From: Acidobacteriaceae bacterium
Lineage (GTDB): Bacteria; Acidobacteriota; Terriglobia; Terriglobales; Acidobacteriaceae
Direction: 5' to 3'
DNA: 64,000 nucleotides
Assembly (NCBI GenBank): GCA_027306695.1
Contig: DAHUZH010000002.1
Span: 1-64,000, forward strand
Part shown: piece after piece, positions 1 to 10,284 of the stretch
Position numbering within the stretch: position 1 is the stretch's first letter
Layout of the letters: every line of letters starts with the position of its first letter
Made by a program: the position numbers and the translations under genes
Notes under the pieces: model-generated
The model's database searches: none
Seen by the model: the letters and a program-made list of their open reading frames with translations, nothing else
Told to the model about the DNA's origin: nothing

Positions 1-240
1 TGCGAAGAGCCAGAGCAGCTTCAGCTTAACCCGATTCCTGCCGACTTCAACACACACGTATCGAGGATGTCAACAGAACCAGATGGTTGCAAAAAAAAGC
101 ACTTCTCCGGTGTTCACGGTTCCCTGTATCTTCAGCATCTTAACCAACTAAGCCGCTCCAAGAAAAAGGCTCGGGCTGCTAGACTGAATTTTCCAATCTC
201 GATGGATCAGCGAAGACGATGGCTGAGAAGGGTTAGTCTC

Positions 241-1530
241 ATGTCTAGGGTAATCGTCATCGGTGCGGGCGTAATGGGGCTTGCAGCCGCATATCAGGCA
301 CTTTTGGACGGCTGCGAGGTAGACGTTTTCGAGGCGTCTCCAGTACCGGGAGGCATGGCTGCACACTTCGATTTCGGCGGTCTGTCAATTGAGCGCTTCT
401 ACCATTTTGTGTGCCGGTCAGACCATCCTACGTTTGCATTGATGTCCGAACTCGGTATCGCGGACAAACTGCGCTGGGTTGAGACCAGCATGGGCTTCTT
501 TCACCAGGGAAGATTGCATCGCTGGGGCGATCCGATTTCACTGCTGAAACTTCCGGGTATCAGCCTGATCGGGAAATTACGTTACGGATTCTTTGTATTT
601 CTATGCCTGCAGCGCAACCATTGGCCTGCATTGGAACATAAATCGGCCCGGAAGTGGATCACCCGCTATTGCGGAAAGGAAATTTACGACCGATTCTGGC
701 ATCCGCTGCTGGATTTTAAATACTACGAATACGCCGACAACATTTCTGCTGCCTGGATATGGACACGAATCCGAAGGGTTGGAAAATCGCGAAAAAATAT
801 CATGCAGGAAGAGCTTGGCTACATCGACGGAGGGTCGAAAACTCTGGTGGATGCGTTGCTGGGTGAGATTGAGCAGCGAGGCGGACGTTTGCATCTGAAC
901 GCGCCAGTAGAGCGCGTAGCGATCGAAAACGATCAGGTGACGGGCGTCAACGCTCTTGCAAAGCGATTTCCTGCAGATGCCGTTATTTCTACTGTTCCGA
1001 TTCCGCTCATCGCCGGCATGGTTCCCGATTTGCCGCCGCAGTGGAAGGCGCGTTACAGCGCCATCCACAGCATAGGAGTGATCTGTGTCATTTTTAAACT
1101 GAAGCGCTCCGTGAGCCCGCACTTCTGGGTGAACATTTCCGAGGCTGGCATCGAGATACCGGGAATCATCGAGTTTTCCAATCTGAGAAACGTTGGTGAC
1201 AACAGCATCTTGTATGTTCCCTACTACATGCCGGTGACGAATGCCAAATTCTCCTTGCCGGATGACAGACTGCGAGAGGAAGCGTTTTCGTGTCTTCAGC
1301 AGATCAATCCGGCGTTGACGCGCGACGATATCATGGATGTCAGGGTGGGGCGTCTGAAGCACGGACAACCGGTTTGCGAGCCAGGCTTCGCGGCAAAAAT
1401 TCCGCCCATCCAGACGCCGATTCACGGCCTTCAGGTTGCCGATACCTGTTTCTATTATCCCGAGGACCGAGGGATCGCCGAGAGTGTACAAATGGGTCGC
1501 AACATGGCCCGATCGGTCGAAAGCACCTGA
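241..1530 (+). CDS. FAD-dependent amine-oxidase-like oxidoreductase
   Basis: A 429-residue flavoprotein. The N-terminus has a dinucleotide-binding fold with glycines 8, 10 and 13 (GAGVMG) and an acidic residue at 31 (VDVFEA) that would bind the adenosine ribose. The C-terminal VADTCFYYPEDRGIAES segment resembles the FAD-closing motif of protoporphyrinogen-oxidase and amine-oxidase relatives. The reading frame is open upstream to the window edge, but ATG 241 is chosen because the Rossmann fold starts directly after it and GAGAAGG lies just upstream. Such proteins often occur in surface-polysaccharide clusters, and the next gene encodes a GT-C-like membrane protein, so a role in glycan or lipid-linked sugar modification is possible. 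The substrate cannot be told from sequence. Family call is good, function open. Confidence 0.8.
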   Translation: MSRVIVIGAGVMGLAAAYQALLDGCEVDVFEASPVPGGMAAHFDFGGLSIERFYHFVCRSDHPTFALMSELGIADKLRWVETSMGFFHQGRLHRWGDPISLLKLPGISLIGKLRYGFFVFLCLQRNHWPALEHKSARKWITRYCGKEIYDRFWHPLLDFKYYEYADNISAAWIWTRIRRVGKSRKNIMQEELGYIDGGSKTLVDALLGEIEQRGGRLHLNAPVERVAIENDQVTGVNALAKRFPADAVISTVPIPLIAGMVPDLPPQWKARYSAIHSIGVICVIFKLKRSVSPHFWVNISEAGIEIPGIIEFSNLRNVGDNSILYVPYYMPVTNAKFSLPDDRLREEAFSCLQQINPALTRDDIMDVRVGRLKHGQPVCEPGFAAKIPPIQTPIHGLQVADTCFYYPEDRGIAESVQMGRNMARSVEST

Positions 1531-1555
1531 TTCTGATATTGTGGCAGAGAACTGC

Positions 1556-3371
1556 ATGAGTGAAGCGGCGACCACGACCGAAGCGGTGACAGCTACACGC
1601 AGCCCAATCGAGACGGACGTGCGCTCCAATGCAACGCGCAATGGACCGCTATGCGCCCTGGTTGTTGCAGCCAGCGTGCTGATCGCCGCTCCAGTAGCAA
1701 ATATGCCCTTCAGCGACGAATTTTCATACGTCAAAACAGCGCTGGATTTTGCTCGCACCGGGCATATCCTCTACAACGGATGGGCCACGGCCATGCTGGG
1801 ATGGTTGATTCCGTGGGACGCTCTGTTCATCAAGATTTTCGGCTTTTCCTTTACTGTCATCCGGTTATCGATGCTGCCGATTGATGCGGCGACTGTGTAT
1901 TTGTTCCATCAGATATTGCGACGGTTTGGAATCAATTCGCAGAATGCGATGTTTGGGACTTTGGCGCTTGCGCTCTCGCCCATTTTTCTCCCTTCCGCCG
2001 CAAGTTACATGACGGACATCCCCGGATTGCTCGTCATCTTTGTCTGCATGTACATGTGTCAGCGGGCAGTCGCAACACCCAGTGATCGGGCCGCTTTGTT
2101 GTGGCTGTGTTCGGCAGTGGCGGTCAACGTGGCTGGCGGTACTGTGCGCCAGATCGCATGGCTGGGAGCACTGGTTATGGCGCCCTCGACGGCGTGGCTG
2201 CTGCGCGAACGCCGCGACATGAAGATCGCCGGAGTATTGTTATGGGTGCTCAGCCTGGCAGGTGTTTTAGCTTGCCTGCATTGGTTCAACAGGCAGCCAT
2301 ATTCCGTGCCCGAGCATGTTATCTGGGCGCCGATTCGCTGGATGTTGCTGCCGCACCTGGGCGCGCAGATTGTAAAGACATTGTTTTGCCTGCTGCTCAT
2401 CCTTTTTCCCGTTTCAGCTGCGTGGCTGCCGACCGCGCGCCGGTTAGATCGCAAGGCCTGGCTGCGGATCGCCGGCGCGATGGTCTTGCTGGTCTCGCTC
2501 TGGCTTCTGGCCTATGCAGAGGGAAGGCCCGATACCTGGGTGATGCCATGGCTCATGTTTCTTCTGGCGGAACAGTCCAGCCTGCGGCCAGGCATGTTCG
2601 GCACACCTGTCGTAATGGTTCTGTGGATCAGGCTCGCACTTTCTCTCATGGTGATTGCCTCCGGACTGATGATGGCGGAGCAGATCGCAAGCCTAAAGAA
2701 AACCAGGCCGATCTACTCTGGCGCATACGCATTACCGTGGAACAGCATGGCCTGGATTCTGGGTCCATTCTCATTGAGCTACCTTCTGTTATTGTCGCCC
2801 CAGGGGGGCTTTCAACTTAATCCAGGACAGATATCTCGTGGGATTGACTCCTGTCGCAATCGTCTTTCTGCTGAGGCTGTACCAGGAACGAGTCAGGGCG
2901 AAGCTGCCGGTAGTCAGCCTGGTCACACTGGCTGTATTCGCGGTCTATTCTATTGCGGGTACTCACGATTTTTTTGCGGAATCACGTGCTGAGGTAAGCG
3001 CAATTCAAATGGTTGAAAGCTCTGGCGTGCCAAGAAGAGAAATCCAGACAGGTTTCCCAGATGATGGCTGGGTACAGATTGAAAACGGTGGCTATATCAA
3101 CGAGTCACGGATACGAGTACCAGCAGGAGCGTATAACCCCACTCTCGACTCGAATATCCCCGAAAGGTGCAGCGACGGATTCACTAAATTTACCCCAGCA
3201 ATTCATACCAAATATCTCATATCCTCTCCATGGTTCAAAAATCCCCCGGATCCTCCTCCGCCGCTGTGGTGTTTCGCTCCAGCAAAATATCTTCCGATTC
3301 ATTACACGACATGGTTGCCACCCTTTCATGCAACACTTTACGCACAGCAACTAAGAAATAGATTGAATTAA
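1556..3371 (+). pseudogene. GT-C (family 39-like) membrane glycosyltransferase, frameshifted
   Basis: Two reading frames together encode one polytopic membrane protein. The first (from ATG 1556) has the N-terminal acidic motif PFSDEFSYV typical of dolichyl-phosphate-mannose/ArnT-like GT-C enzymes and many hydrophobic helices. It loses sense after LLLLSPQGG. The second frame gives FNLIQDRYLVGLTPVAIVFL, the expected continuation, and runs to 3371. Removing one G from the six-G run at 2803-2808 joins the frames smoothly. Without correction the first frame ends at 2992. The gene follows the FAD oxidoreductase by 25 nt and is probably cotranscribed. Whether the frameshift is real, phase-variable or a sequencing error cannot be decided here. 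The sugar donor and acceptor are unknown. Confidence 0.7.
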
Positions 3372-3440
3372 ACCGCATCGATGCAGTGCGGACATACTCA
3401 GGTTTGCGTCGGATCGCCGCTCACGATACCATCCGCTTGA

Positions 3441-4472
3441 ATGGAGTTGAACAGCCCAGCCAGCCGCATTGTCTCCGCCGAGCCGGTGGACGACGACCTC
3501 GCACTCGACCTGAAACTGCGCCCACAGCGGCTGAACGAGTTCATCGGGCAGCGCAAGGCGAAGGAGCAGTTGTCGATTGCGCTCGAAGCCGCGCGCAATC
3601 GTGGCGAGGCGCTCGACCATGTATTGCTCTCCGGGCCGCCCGGGCTGGGCAAGACGACGCTGGCCAACATCATCGCCAATGAACTGGGAGTGGGCTTTCA
3701 ACAAACCTCCGGGCCTGCGATCCAGATTCAGGGAGACCTGACGGCCATCCTGACGAACCTGAAACAGCATCAAGTGCTGTTTCTCGATGAGATTCATCGG
3801 CTGCAGGCGGCGCTCCAGGAAAAACTTTACACCGCGCTCGAAGACTACAAACTGGACATCATCATTGGGCAAGGGCCAGCGGCGCGCACGCATGTGATGG
3901 ACCTGCATCCATTCACCTTTATCGCTGCCACAACGCGACCCGGCCTGCTGGCCTCGCCGTTGCTGGCGCGCTTCGGCATCCTGCTGCGGCTGGATTTTTA
4001 TAACGATGAAGAACTTCGCATCATCGTGCATCGCTCCGCTGAAGTGCTGAACGTGCCCATAGACGACGATGGCGCGGCCGAGATCGCCATGCGCTGCCGC
4101 GGCACTCCGCGCATCGCCAATCGGCTACTGCGCCGCGTGCGGGACTATGCGCAGGTGCGCGGCAACGGCCACATCGACCGCGCCACGGCAATGGCTGCAC
4201 TGGACCTGCTGGAAGTGGACGCGCACGGTTTCGATGAAATGGACCGCCGCCTGCTGCGCACCATCATCGACAAATATGATGGCGGCCCGGTGGGCCTGAA
4301 CACGCTGGCGGCTGCGCTGGCGGAAGAAGAAGATGCGCTGGAAGAGGTCTACGAACCGTTCCTGATCCAGATTGGTTTCCTCGACCGCACGCCGCGCGGA
4401 CGGGTCGCCACTCGGCTTGCCTACCAGCACTTCGGTCTGGAGCTGCCACGCAAACAGAACCAATTGTTTTAG
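3441..4472 (+). CDS. ruvB: Holliday junction branch migration DNA helicase RuvB
   Basis: 343 residues, normal length for RuvB. It is the AAA+ motor that drives branch migration of Holliday junctions together with RuvA. Walker A is GPPGLGKT (65-72), Walker B is DEIH (116-119), sensor 1 is in ATTRPG (163-168), the arginine finger is in LLARFG (about R177), and sensor 2 is in [10 protein letters not shown]. The C-terminal winged helix ends in the usual Gln-Leu-Phe. ruvA and ruvC are not adjacent. No strong Shine-Dalgarno sequence precedes ATG 3441, but it gives the standard N-terminus. Confidence 0.97.
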   Translation: MELNSPASRIVSAEPVDDDLALDLKLRPQRLNEFIGQRKAKEQLSIALEAARNRGEALDHVLLSGPPGLGKTTLANIIANELGVGFQQTSGPAIQIQGDLTAILTNLKQHQVLFLDEIHRLQAALQEKLYTALEDYKLDIIIGQGPAARTHVMDLHPFTFIAATTRPGLLASPLLARFGILLRLDFYNDEELRIIVHRSAEVLNVPIDDDGAAEIAMRCRGTPRIANRLLRRVRDYAQVRGNGHIDRATAMAALDLLEVDAHGFDEMDRRLLRTIIDKYDGGPVGLNTLAAALAEEEDALEEVYEPFLIQIGFLDRTPRGRVATRLAYQHFGLELPRKQNQLF

Positions 4473-4502
4473 GCGTGTCAAAATTGAAGTGCTGAACTTC
4501 TT

Positions 4503-5147
4503 ATGAAGTCCATTCCGCGCCCGCTGCAAAAGACGCTCGAAAAGCTAGCGCTGCTGATTGCATGGATACCGATCGTTATCGCAATCTTTTATTTCACCAT
4601 CCCGCTCGGCAACACGCATGCCAACCATTTCGATACACTGCTCGTTCTTGGGTATCCCGCCAGCCCGGATGGCACCCCTTCGCCCGAGCAGCGCGAACGT
4701 GTGCTGGAGGCAGTGCGTCAATTCCAAGCCGGAGTGGCGCCGGTCATCATTCTTTCTGGCGGAGCGGCGCACAACCGCTTTGTGGAAGCGGACGTGATGG
4801 CGAAACTGGCCGAAGCCTCCGGCGTTCCTGCTCGTGACATAGTGCAGGAAGGACGAGCGCGCAATACGATCGAAAATATCGCATTCTCTTTGCAGATAAT
4901 GCTTGCGCATGGATGGCAGTCGGCGGAAGTAGTGACCACGCCGGCGCATGTGCGCCGCGCCAGCCTGATCGTGATGTATTCGTCCCCGGCCATCAACTGG
5001 CGCATGCAAGCTGCCCCGTGGCCTGCGGAATACAGCCTGGTCGATAAAAGCGCACGCTACGCCTTCGAGGTCTACGTCTGCGCAAAGATGCGCATCTTTG
5101 GGTTTAAGGAACTGCATGTGGGCTTTCAGAAACCGCCTTCCCATTAG
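4503..5147 (+). CDS. YdcF/SanA-like DUF218 membrane protein
   Basis: 214 residues. One transmembrane helix lies at about 14-36, followed by a DUF218 domain with the family landmarks LLVLGYPA, IILSGGAAHN, EADVMA, GRARNTIENI and VVTTPAHVRRA. Members of this family (ElyC, SanA, YdcF) act in envelope or lipid-carrier biology, and the chemical activity is mostly unknown. It starts 30 nt after ruvB on the same strand and could be cotranscribed. The domain probably faces the periplasm. Confidence 0.85.
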   Translation: MKSIPRPLQKTLEKLALLIAWIPIVIAIFYFTIPLGNTHANHFDTLLVLGYPASPDGTPSPEQRERVLEAVRQFQAGVAPVIILSGGAAHNRFVEADVMAKLAEASGVPARDIVQEGRARNTIENIAFSLQIMLAHGWQSAEVVTTPAHVRRASLIVMYSSPAINWRMQAAPWPAEYSLVDKSARYAFEVYVCAKMRIFGFKELHVGFQKPPSH

Positions 5148-5295
5148 ATCGTCTTCCGCGTGGCGCGCCTTGCGATATTTGAGACGAACCGAATTGCGGC
5201 GTCTAACGTCCAATGCATCAGGAACATCTTCGATTGCAGCTAAAATATAAAGAAGAACCTGCATATCTTGTCTGGCTGAACCACACATCCACACG

Positions 5296-7740
5296 ATGCA
5301 TGTAGACTGCCCCAAATTTTTTCTGCTGGCCTTTGCTTGCCTCTTGCTGAGCGTGTGCCTTCCCGTGTTCGCCGTATCTGCGGAGAGTGACCTTCCAAAA
5401 GTGGAGGCCACACCGACAAATGCTTTACCTGCTGCTCCAAGTCCAGCAGCCGCATATTTAACTCCGCCGCAGATCCATCGGCCGCATGTCACTATTCCTG
5501 AACTAGACAGTGAGCCGAATCTTGCGGATTTTCTGGTCCCTCCACGTCACGCTCGTGCCGTGCGTGAAATGCTGCGGATCGATAACTTTGTCCAACGCTA
5601 TCCAGAAGATGGAAAGCCCCCGACCGAACGCACCATTGCATATCTCGGCTACACGCACAAGTATTTCTATGCTGCTTTTGTGTGCTACGACAAAACACAA
5701 AATCTCGTCCGCGCGCACATGCTGGCGCGAGACTCGCTGGGCGACGATGATTTTGTTGAAGTCATGCTGGACACATTTCACGATCAGCGCCGCGCATTCG
5801 TATTCAAGACCAATGCATTGGGCATTCAGGCGGACGCGCTCTACAGCGAACAAAACGGCTCGGACTATTCGTTCGATACGGTGTGGGACACCTGGGGAAA
5901 ACGTACGAGGTATGGGTATGTGGTGCTGATCCGTGTCCCGTTTGCGAGTATGTACTTTGCCAAGGCCGCCCCCAACCAAATGCGCACCTGGGGCATCATC
6001 TTGGAACGCGGCATATCGCATGCGAATGAGTCCGTCTTCTGGCCGCAGAACCGGCACAACGTAGCGGGCCGCCTCACGCAAGACATTGCTGCCGACGGCT
6101 TCACAAATATCGCACGCGGGCAGAACCTACAGTTTGAGCCATACGTGCTGGGCCACAATCTGCGCCAGTTGAACACCGTCAATCCGGTCAACCCATATTT
6201 TCAGGACAAGCACCTGCAGGGTTATGCCGGGCTGGACGCAAAGTTCATCCTGCATAACAGCCTGGTACTGGACACGACCATCAATCCAGATTTCAGTCAG
6301 GTGGGCATCGACAATCCAGCCACGCCGAACCAGCGTTTTCCGCCATACTTTCCGGAAGTGCGTCCGTTTTTTATTGAAAACAGCAGCTATTTCATGACGC
6401 CAGTCAGCCTGTACTACACGGACAATATCGTTCTGCCACAGTACGGTGCAAGGCTTACAGGCAAACTGGGGCCGTTGGCGCTTGGTATCCTGGGCGTCGA
6501 TGATCGAAGTCCAGGCCAGGCCGTTCCGCCGGACAATCCTGAATACAACACACGCGCGCATTTTTATGTTGGGCGTGTAAACCGCGATATCGGGAGCTTG
6601 TCGAACCTTGGGATCATCTATGCCGACCGTGAGTATCAAGATTCCTTCAACCGTGCGGGCGGATTCGATTATCGCGCACGCTTGAAAAATCGCTGGACAT
6701 TGACTGGGCAGGCCATCACGTCCGCAACGCGGAATGTCAGCAATTTCACATCGGGCGAACAGCCTTGCGAACTGTTCACTCTGACGTGCAGCGGCCAGGT
6801 CTATTCGCAGCAACTGAACTATTCGGACCTGCATAGAAACTGGTGGATCGCTTATAACGATACATCGGCGGGATATGTGACGGACACTGGGTTCTTTCGC
6901 AGGCCGGACGTCCGCGAACCGAATGGCTATTACAGCTATATTTTTCGGCCCAAACATGCCGCAGTACTCTCGCACGGCCCCAGCATCTATAGCGAGCGCA
7001 TCTGGGACCACACAGGATTGCCGCTCGATTTTTATATCAATCCAACCTACAGTGTTACGTTCAAGTACCGGACGTCTGTCTCCGCCAATGTGGACCTAGG
7101 ACAGGACCGGTTACGCCCGGTGGACTATTCCGCTCTGCCCAAGAATGTGGAATATCACAGCCATACCAGTGGCCTGAATTTTTATAGTTCACCCCAACCC
7201 TACATTGCCGTAGGTGGCGGAGTGTACAAGGGAACCGTCATCAACTATTCACCGCCGAGCAACAGTGGTCCTGGCCCGGTGAATGTAACTTCGCCCAATC
7301 TCAACGTAGAAGTGAAGCCTGTCAGCCCAATCGATCTACAAAATAGTTATGTATATACGCACTTCACCAACCTGACCAACGGCGACGTGGTATATGACAA
7401 CCACGAGCTGATCTCTCGCTGGAACTATCAGCTCACCAAGGCGGTTTCTTTTAACCTGATCGGCCAATACATCTCTACCTTGCCGAACCCGCAGTACACC
7501 AGCGCGCCAAATTCAAAAACGCTTTTCGCAGACGCTCTTTTTACTTATCTGCCGCATCCCGGCACAGCGGTCTACTTTGGCTACATTGGAAATTTCGCCA
7601 ATATCGATCGCGCCCTCTGCACGCGGGATGCAAACGGGCTTTGCAATACGAATGACCCCATTCTGCCGCCTACGTATTCCTCGTTAATGAATGACAGCAA
7701 GACCATCTACCTGAAGCTGACCTACCTGCTGCGCTTCTAA
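5296..7740 (+). CDS. DUF5916-type outer-membrane barrel with CBM9-like N-terminus
   Basis: 814 residues. A signal peptide covers about residues 1-27, followed by a proline/alanine-rich linker. Residues about 60-250 look like a CBM9-type beta-sandwich (ERTIAYLGYTHKYFYAAFVC, DDFVEVMLDTFHDQRRAFVF), and the rest is a DUF5916 barrel with frequent aromatic-ended beta strands. The protein ends in YLLRF, a typical outer-membrane C-terminus. Known members are widespread in Bacteroidota and Acidobacteriota and have no established function. A role in binding or taking up carbohydrate is inference from the N-terminal fold. It stands alone, convergent with the next gene. Confidence 0.8.
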   Translation: MHVDCPKFFLLAFACLLLSVCLPVFAVSAESDLPKVEATPTNALPAAPSPAAAYLTPPQIHRPHVTIPELDSEPNLADFLVPPRHARAVREMLRIDNFVQRYPEDGKPPTERTIAYLGYTHKYFYAAFVCYDKTQNLVRAHMLARDSLGDDDFVEVMLDTFHDQRRAFVFKTNALGIQADALYSEQNGSDYSFDTVWDTWGKRTRYGYVVLIRVPFASMYFAKAAPNQMRTWGIILERGISHANESVFWPQNRHNVAGRLTQDIAADGFTNIARGQNLQFEPYVLGHNLRQLNTVNPVNPYFQDKHLQGYAGLDAKFILHNSLVLDTTINPDFSQVGIDNPATPNQRFPPYFPEVRPFFIENSSYFMTPVSLYYTDNIVLPQYGARLTGKLGPLALGILGVDDRSPGQAVPPDNPEYNTRAHFYVGRVNRDIGSLSNLGIIYADREYQDSFNRAGGFDYRARLKNRWTLTGQAITSATRNVSNFTSGEQPCELFTLTCSGQVYSQQLNYSDLHRNWWIAYNDTSAGYVTDTGFFRRPDVREPNGYYSYIFRPKHAAVLSHGPSIYSERIWDHTGLPLDFYINPTYSVTFKYRTSVSANVDLGQDRLRPVDYSALPKNVEYHSHTSGLNFYSSPQPYIAVGGGVYKGTVINYSPPSNSGPGPVNVTSPNLNVEVKPVSPIDLQNSYVYTHFTNLTNGDVVYDNHELISRWNYQLTKAVSFNLIGQYISTLPNPQYTSAPNSKTLFADALFTYLPHPGTAVYFGYIGNFANIDRALCTRDANGLCNTNDPILPPTYSSLMNDSKTIYLKLTYLLRF

Positions 7741-7760
7741 GCGCGAATCATCCGGCCATA

Positions 7761-9203
7761 CTATTCCGCAGGAACCACAAGATATTGCTCGATCTTGCCG
7801 TCTGGCATCTGGTAGGTCGTGACATATACATGCGTCTTTGGAAAAGATACGTCATACATGCGAAACGTCATGCCGCCGCGCAGTTCCTTGGATATCTGTC
7901 GAAATTCGAGCGGCGCGCCAAGCGGCTTCAGGCTCGATGCATAATCCGCCATTGCCTCGGCGTCGAAATAGGCGTTGCAGTTCTCCGTGAAGAGAGTGCG
8001 GTCGATCTGGTCATTCTGCAGGCCAAGAAAAATCTGCCGTGCCTGGTCTTCACTGGCTTTCGCTTCGCTTGGCGGCAAGCCAACCAACAACGCGGCCAGT
8101 TTGCTCGCAATCGCGCCGGCTGCGCCGACGGCCTCCTGATTCGTCAACACCGCAATCGCCACCTTGTCCTGCGGCAGCACCATATTTTCGCTGGTAAATC
8201 CGGAAACCTCACCACTATGCGAAATCACTGGATGACCGTTGCGGGTGGAAACCTCAACTCCCAGGCCGTAATTCGTATCCTGCCCATTTTTCAACTTCAC
8301 TCCGGTAAACATCTGCTGATACGATGCAGGCTGGAGCAGAGATTGATTCATCATGCTGATGTCCCACAGCAGCAGATCGTGCACCGGCATGGCCAGTTCG
8401 CCGGCTGCAAACATCCAACCTGGACCATCCGTCGGAGCGGGGCGCAGCGGTCCGAGCGCGTAACGAATGTACCCGTGCGCATCGCTCTGCTCCAACTGGT
8501 GGGCATCGGAGTTCATCACGCTGCGCATGTCGAGCGGAGTAAAAATGTTTTGCTGCAAGAATTTCATCAGCGGCATGCCGCTGATGATTTCGACAATTTT
8601 TCCGGCGAGGACAAAGTTCGTGTTGCTGTACTGCCATTGAGTGCCGGGGTCGAAGTCGAGCGGTTTTCTGCCCCAGTTGTTCAGGATGGCGTCCGCCGTA
8701 GTGGCATGCTTCATCGGCAGCATGGAGTAGTCTTCCGCGTAATAGTCCTGATAGCCAGAGGTGTGAGAGAGAACCTCGCGCAGCGTCACTTCATTGGAGC
8801 GCGTCAGTGCAGGCAGCCATTTTGAAACGGTGTCGTCGAGCGAGAGCTTGCCTTGCTGCTGGAGGATGAGAACCGCCGACGCCGTGAACTGTTTGCTGAT
8901 GGAGCCGATGCTGTAACGCATTTGCGGCGTGGCCGCGTCTGGCGGATCGAGTTCCGCTTTGCCGTAGGCGCGCAGATACGCAACTTTTCCGTCTTTCACA
9001 ATGCCGACCGAAGCGCTGGGCACGCCGGTCTGCGCCAGCACCTGCTGCGCAACGGCGTCCACCTTGGCCTGCTCGGCAGTGGGCAGCGTGTTCTGCGCGA
9101 AGGCAGCGATTCCTGTCAACAAACAACCGGCCACACACATGCCTGTTAGTGCGGCAAAGACATTTCGACACAGACGGCCAATCCACTCTACATGCAAGGA
9201 CAT
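7761..9203 (-). CDS. Exported serine hydrolase, beta-lactamase/penicillin-binding-protein-like
   Basis: 480 residues with an N-terminal signal sequence. The serine beta-lactamase fold is shown by S101-I-S-K104 (SxxK nucleophile and base), Y192-S-N (YxN) and H329-S-G in place of KTG. A C-terminal extension follows the catalytic domain (from about 380). Such class-C-like proteins include D-aminopeptidases, esterases and carboxypeptidases, so beta-lactamase activity should not be assumed. Start ATG at 9203 is set by AAGGAG 8-9 nt upstream. The gene is divergent from the unknown gene at 9318. Confidence 0.85.
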   Translation of the reverse strand: MSLHVEWIGRLCRNVFAALTGMCVAGCLLTGIAAFAQNTLPTAEQAKVDAVAQQVLAQTGVPSASVGIVKDGKVAYLRAYGKAELDPPDAATPQMRYSIGSISKQFTASAVLILQQQGKLSLDDTVSKWLPALTRSNEVTLREVLSHTSGYQDYYAEDYSMLPMKHATTADAILNNWGRKPLDFDPGTQWQYSNTNFVLAGKIVEIISGMPLMKFLQQNIFTPLDMRSVMNSDAHQLEQSDAHGYIRYALGPLRPAPTDGPGWMFAAGELAMPVHDLLLWDISMMNQSLLQPASYQQMFTGVKLKNGQDTNYGLGVEVSTRNGHPVISHSGEVSGFTSENMVLPQDKVAIAVLTNQEAVGAAGAIASKLAALLVGLPPSEAKASEDQARQIFLGLQNDQIDRTLFTENCNAYFDAEAMADYASSLKPLGAPLEFRQISKELRGGMTFRMYDVSFPKTHVYVTTYQMPDGKIEQYLVVPAE

Positions 9204-9317
9204 GCGGGACACTCCTTGAAAGAAAATTACAGCGGAGTGTAGCACAGCGGAAACTCCACCCCGCAAACCCGTAAAATAATAGATGCGAACGATTTTAGCG
9301 GAGATAGGATTTTATAG

Positions 9318-10268
9318 ATGGCTCAAGAAGGAAATTTACAAAGCTCGACTGCATTGACCACTGCGATGGAAACAGCCGCAAAGGCTGCCGGTTTAATCAT
9401 TTTGTCCGTTCACGCAGGCGCGGATTTTCATGGAGCGCCGACCACCTGCTTTTCTTTCGGCCTGCACGCCGACACGGCCAGCGCGCGCTCTCTGCAACTG
9501 GAGCTGAGCGAAGCCTTCGACTTCCATCAACCCTCGCTGCTGCCGGAGATGACCAATTATCTGCGCGAGTCCGCGCTTCGCCTGCGTAATCCCCGGCCCG
9601 ACTGTTATGTCACCCAGGCCGGATTGCCGATTCGGTTCAATGGGTTTACGTGGCCATTTCACAAATCCACCTCCGGCGCCGACACCTACGTAGTGCATGG
9701 GGTCGCGCATCTGGAAGATGGCACGGCCAGTCCGCTGCACGCCAAAATTGCTGCCAGCATGACGGTCACGTTTGCCGACATTGTTCCCGCACCCGAACAG
9801 CCTTACGCGGAGACGTTTATCTACAACGCGGTCCGCAAAACGCTAGACCAGGGCCAGATGGAAATGATCAAGAGCGGCAATCGCCAGCCTGTTCCCGTGA
9901 CCACGCGCTATTACAGCCGCTGGCAAAAGAAATTTGTTTTTACTGACACGGACGAGGAGGGCCGCATGGATTTTCTGGCGCTCAAGCTGTATTGGCTCTC
10001 CGGCGTGCTCGGTGGCAGTCAGCCGGTGTGGATTGCCGATCCGCGCGATGCGCAGTATCTCAACACGGGAGTGGAACAGTTGCAGCAGGCCGCTGCCGGG
10101 CTGGCCAGCGAAGGGCTGGTGCAGATCGGCGGCGACGGGCAATTTGCCGCAGCCACGGCCCGGCTGCTGGAGCGCGCGGACCACTACCACGCGATTCTTG
10201 CCGAGGCCCTGGCTCTCACCAAGCCGACTTTCAACGAAGAGATGCGCCACGGGCATACCAATATGTAG
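9318..10268 (+). CDS. Protein of unknown function, 316 residues
   Basis: A soluble 316-residue protein with no signal peptide or membrane segment that I recognise. It is mixed alpha/beta, with a stretch FYSRWQKKFVF-like region (VTTRYYSRWQKKFVFTDTD) near the middle and an alpha-helical C-terminus rich in Ala, Leu and Gln. Codon use and the overlap-free layout look like a real gene. It starts 115 nt from the divergent serine hydrolase, and the GNAT gene follows after 16 nt, so the two are probably one transcript. No function is assigned. Confidence 0.7.
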   Translation: MAQEGNLQSSTALTTAMETAAKAAGLIILSVHAGADFHGAPTTCFSFGLHADTASARSLQLELSEAFDFHQPSLLPEMTNYLRESALRLRNPRPDCYVTQAGLPIRFNGFTWPFHKSTSGADTYVVHGVAHLEDGTASPLHAKIAASMTVTFADIVPAPEQPYAETFIYNAVRKTLDQGQMEMIKSGNRQPVPVTTRYYSRWQKKFVFTDTDEEGRMDFLALKLYWLSGVLGGSQPVWIADPRDAQYLNTGVEQLQQAAAGLASEGLVQIGGDGQFAAATARLLERADHYHAILAEALALTKPTFNEEMRHGHTNM

Positions 10269-10284
10269 TGGGCGCGGGACTTCC

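Noticed and set aside
2-151. Open frame at the left edge that could be the end of an upstream gene
   Set aside because: Fifty codons without recognisable motif; cannot be supported.
601-1758. 385-codon minus-strand frame opposite the FAD oxidoreductase
   Set aside because: Antisense shadow of a well-supported flavoprotein; no domain visible.
4545-5492. 315-codon minus-strand frame that spans the YdcF gene and the gap to the DUF5916 gene
   Set aside because: Mostly antisense to two real genes; the short readable part in the gap has no ribosome site.
7785-8825. 346-codon plus-strand frame
   Set aside because: Antisense to the serine hydrolase, which has all catalytic motifs.
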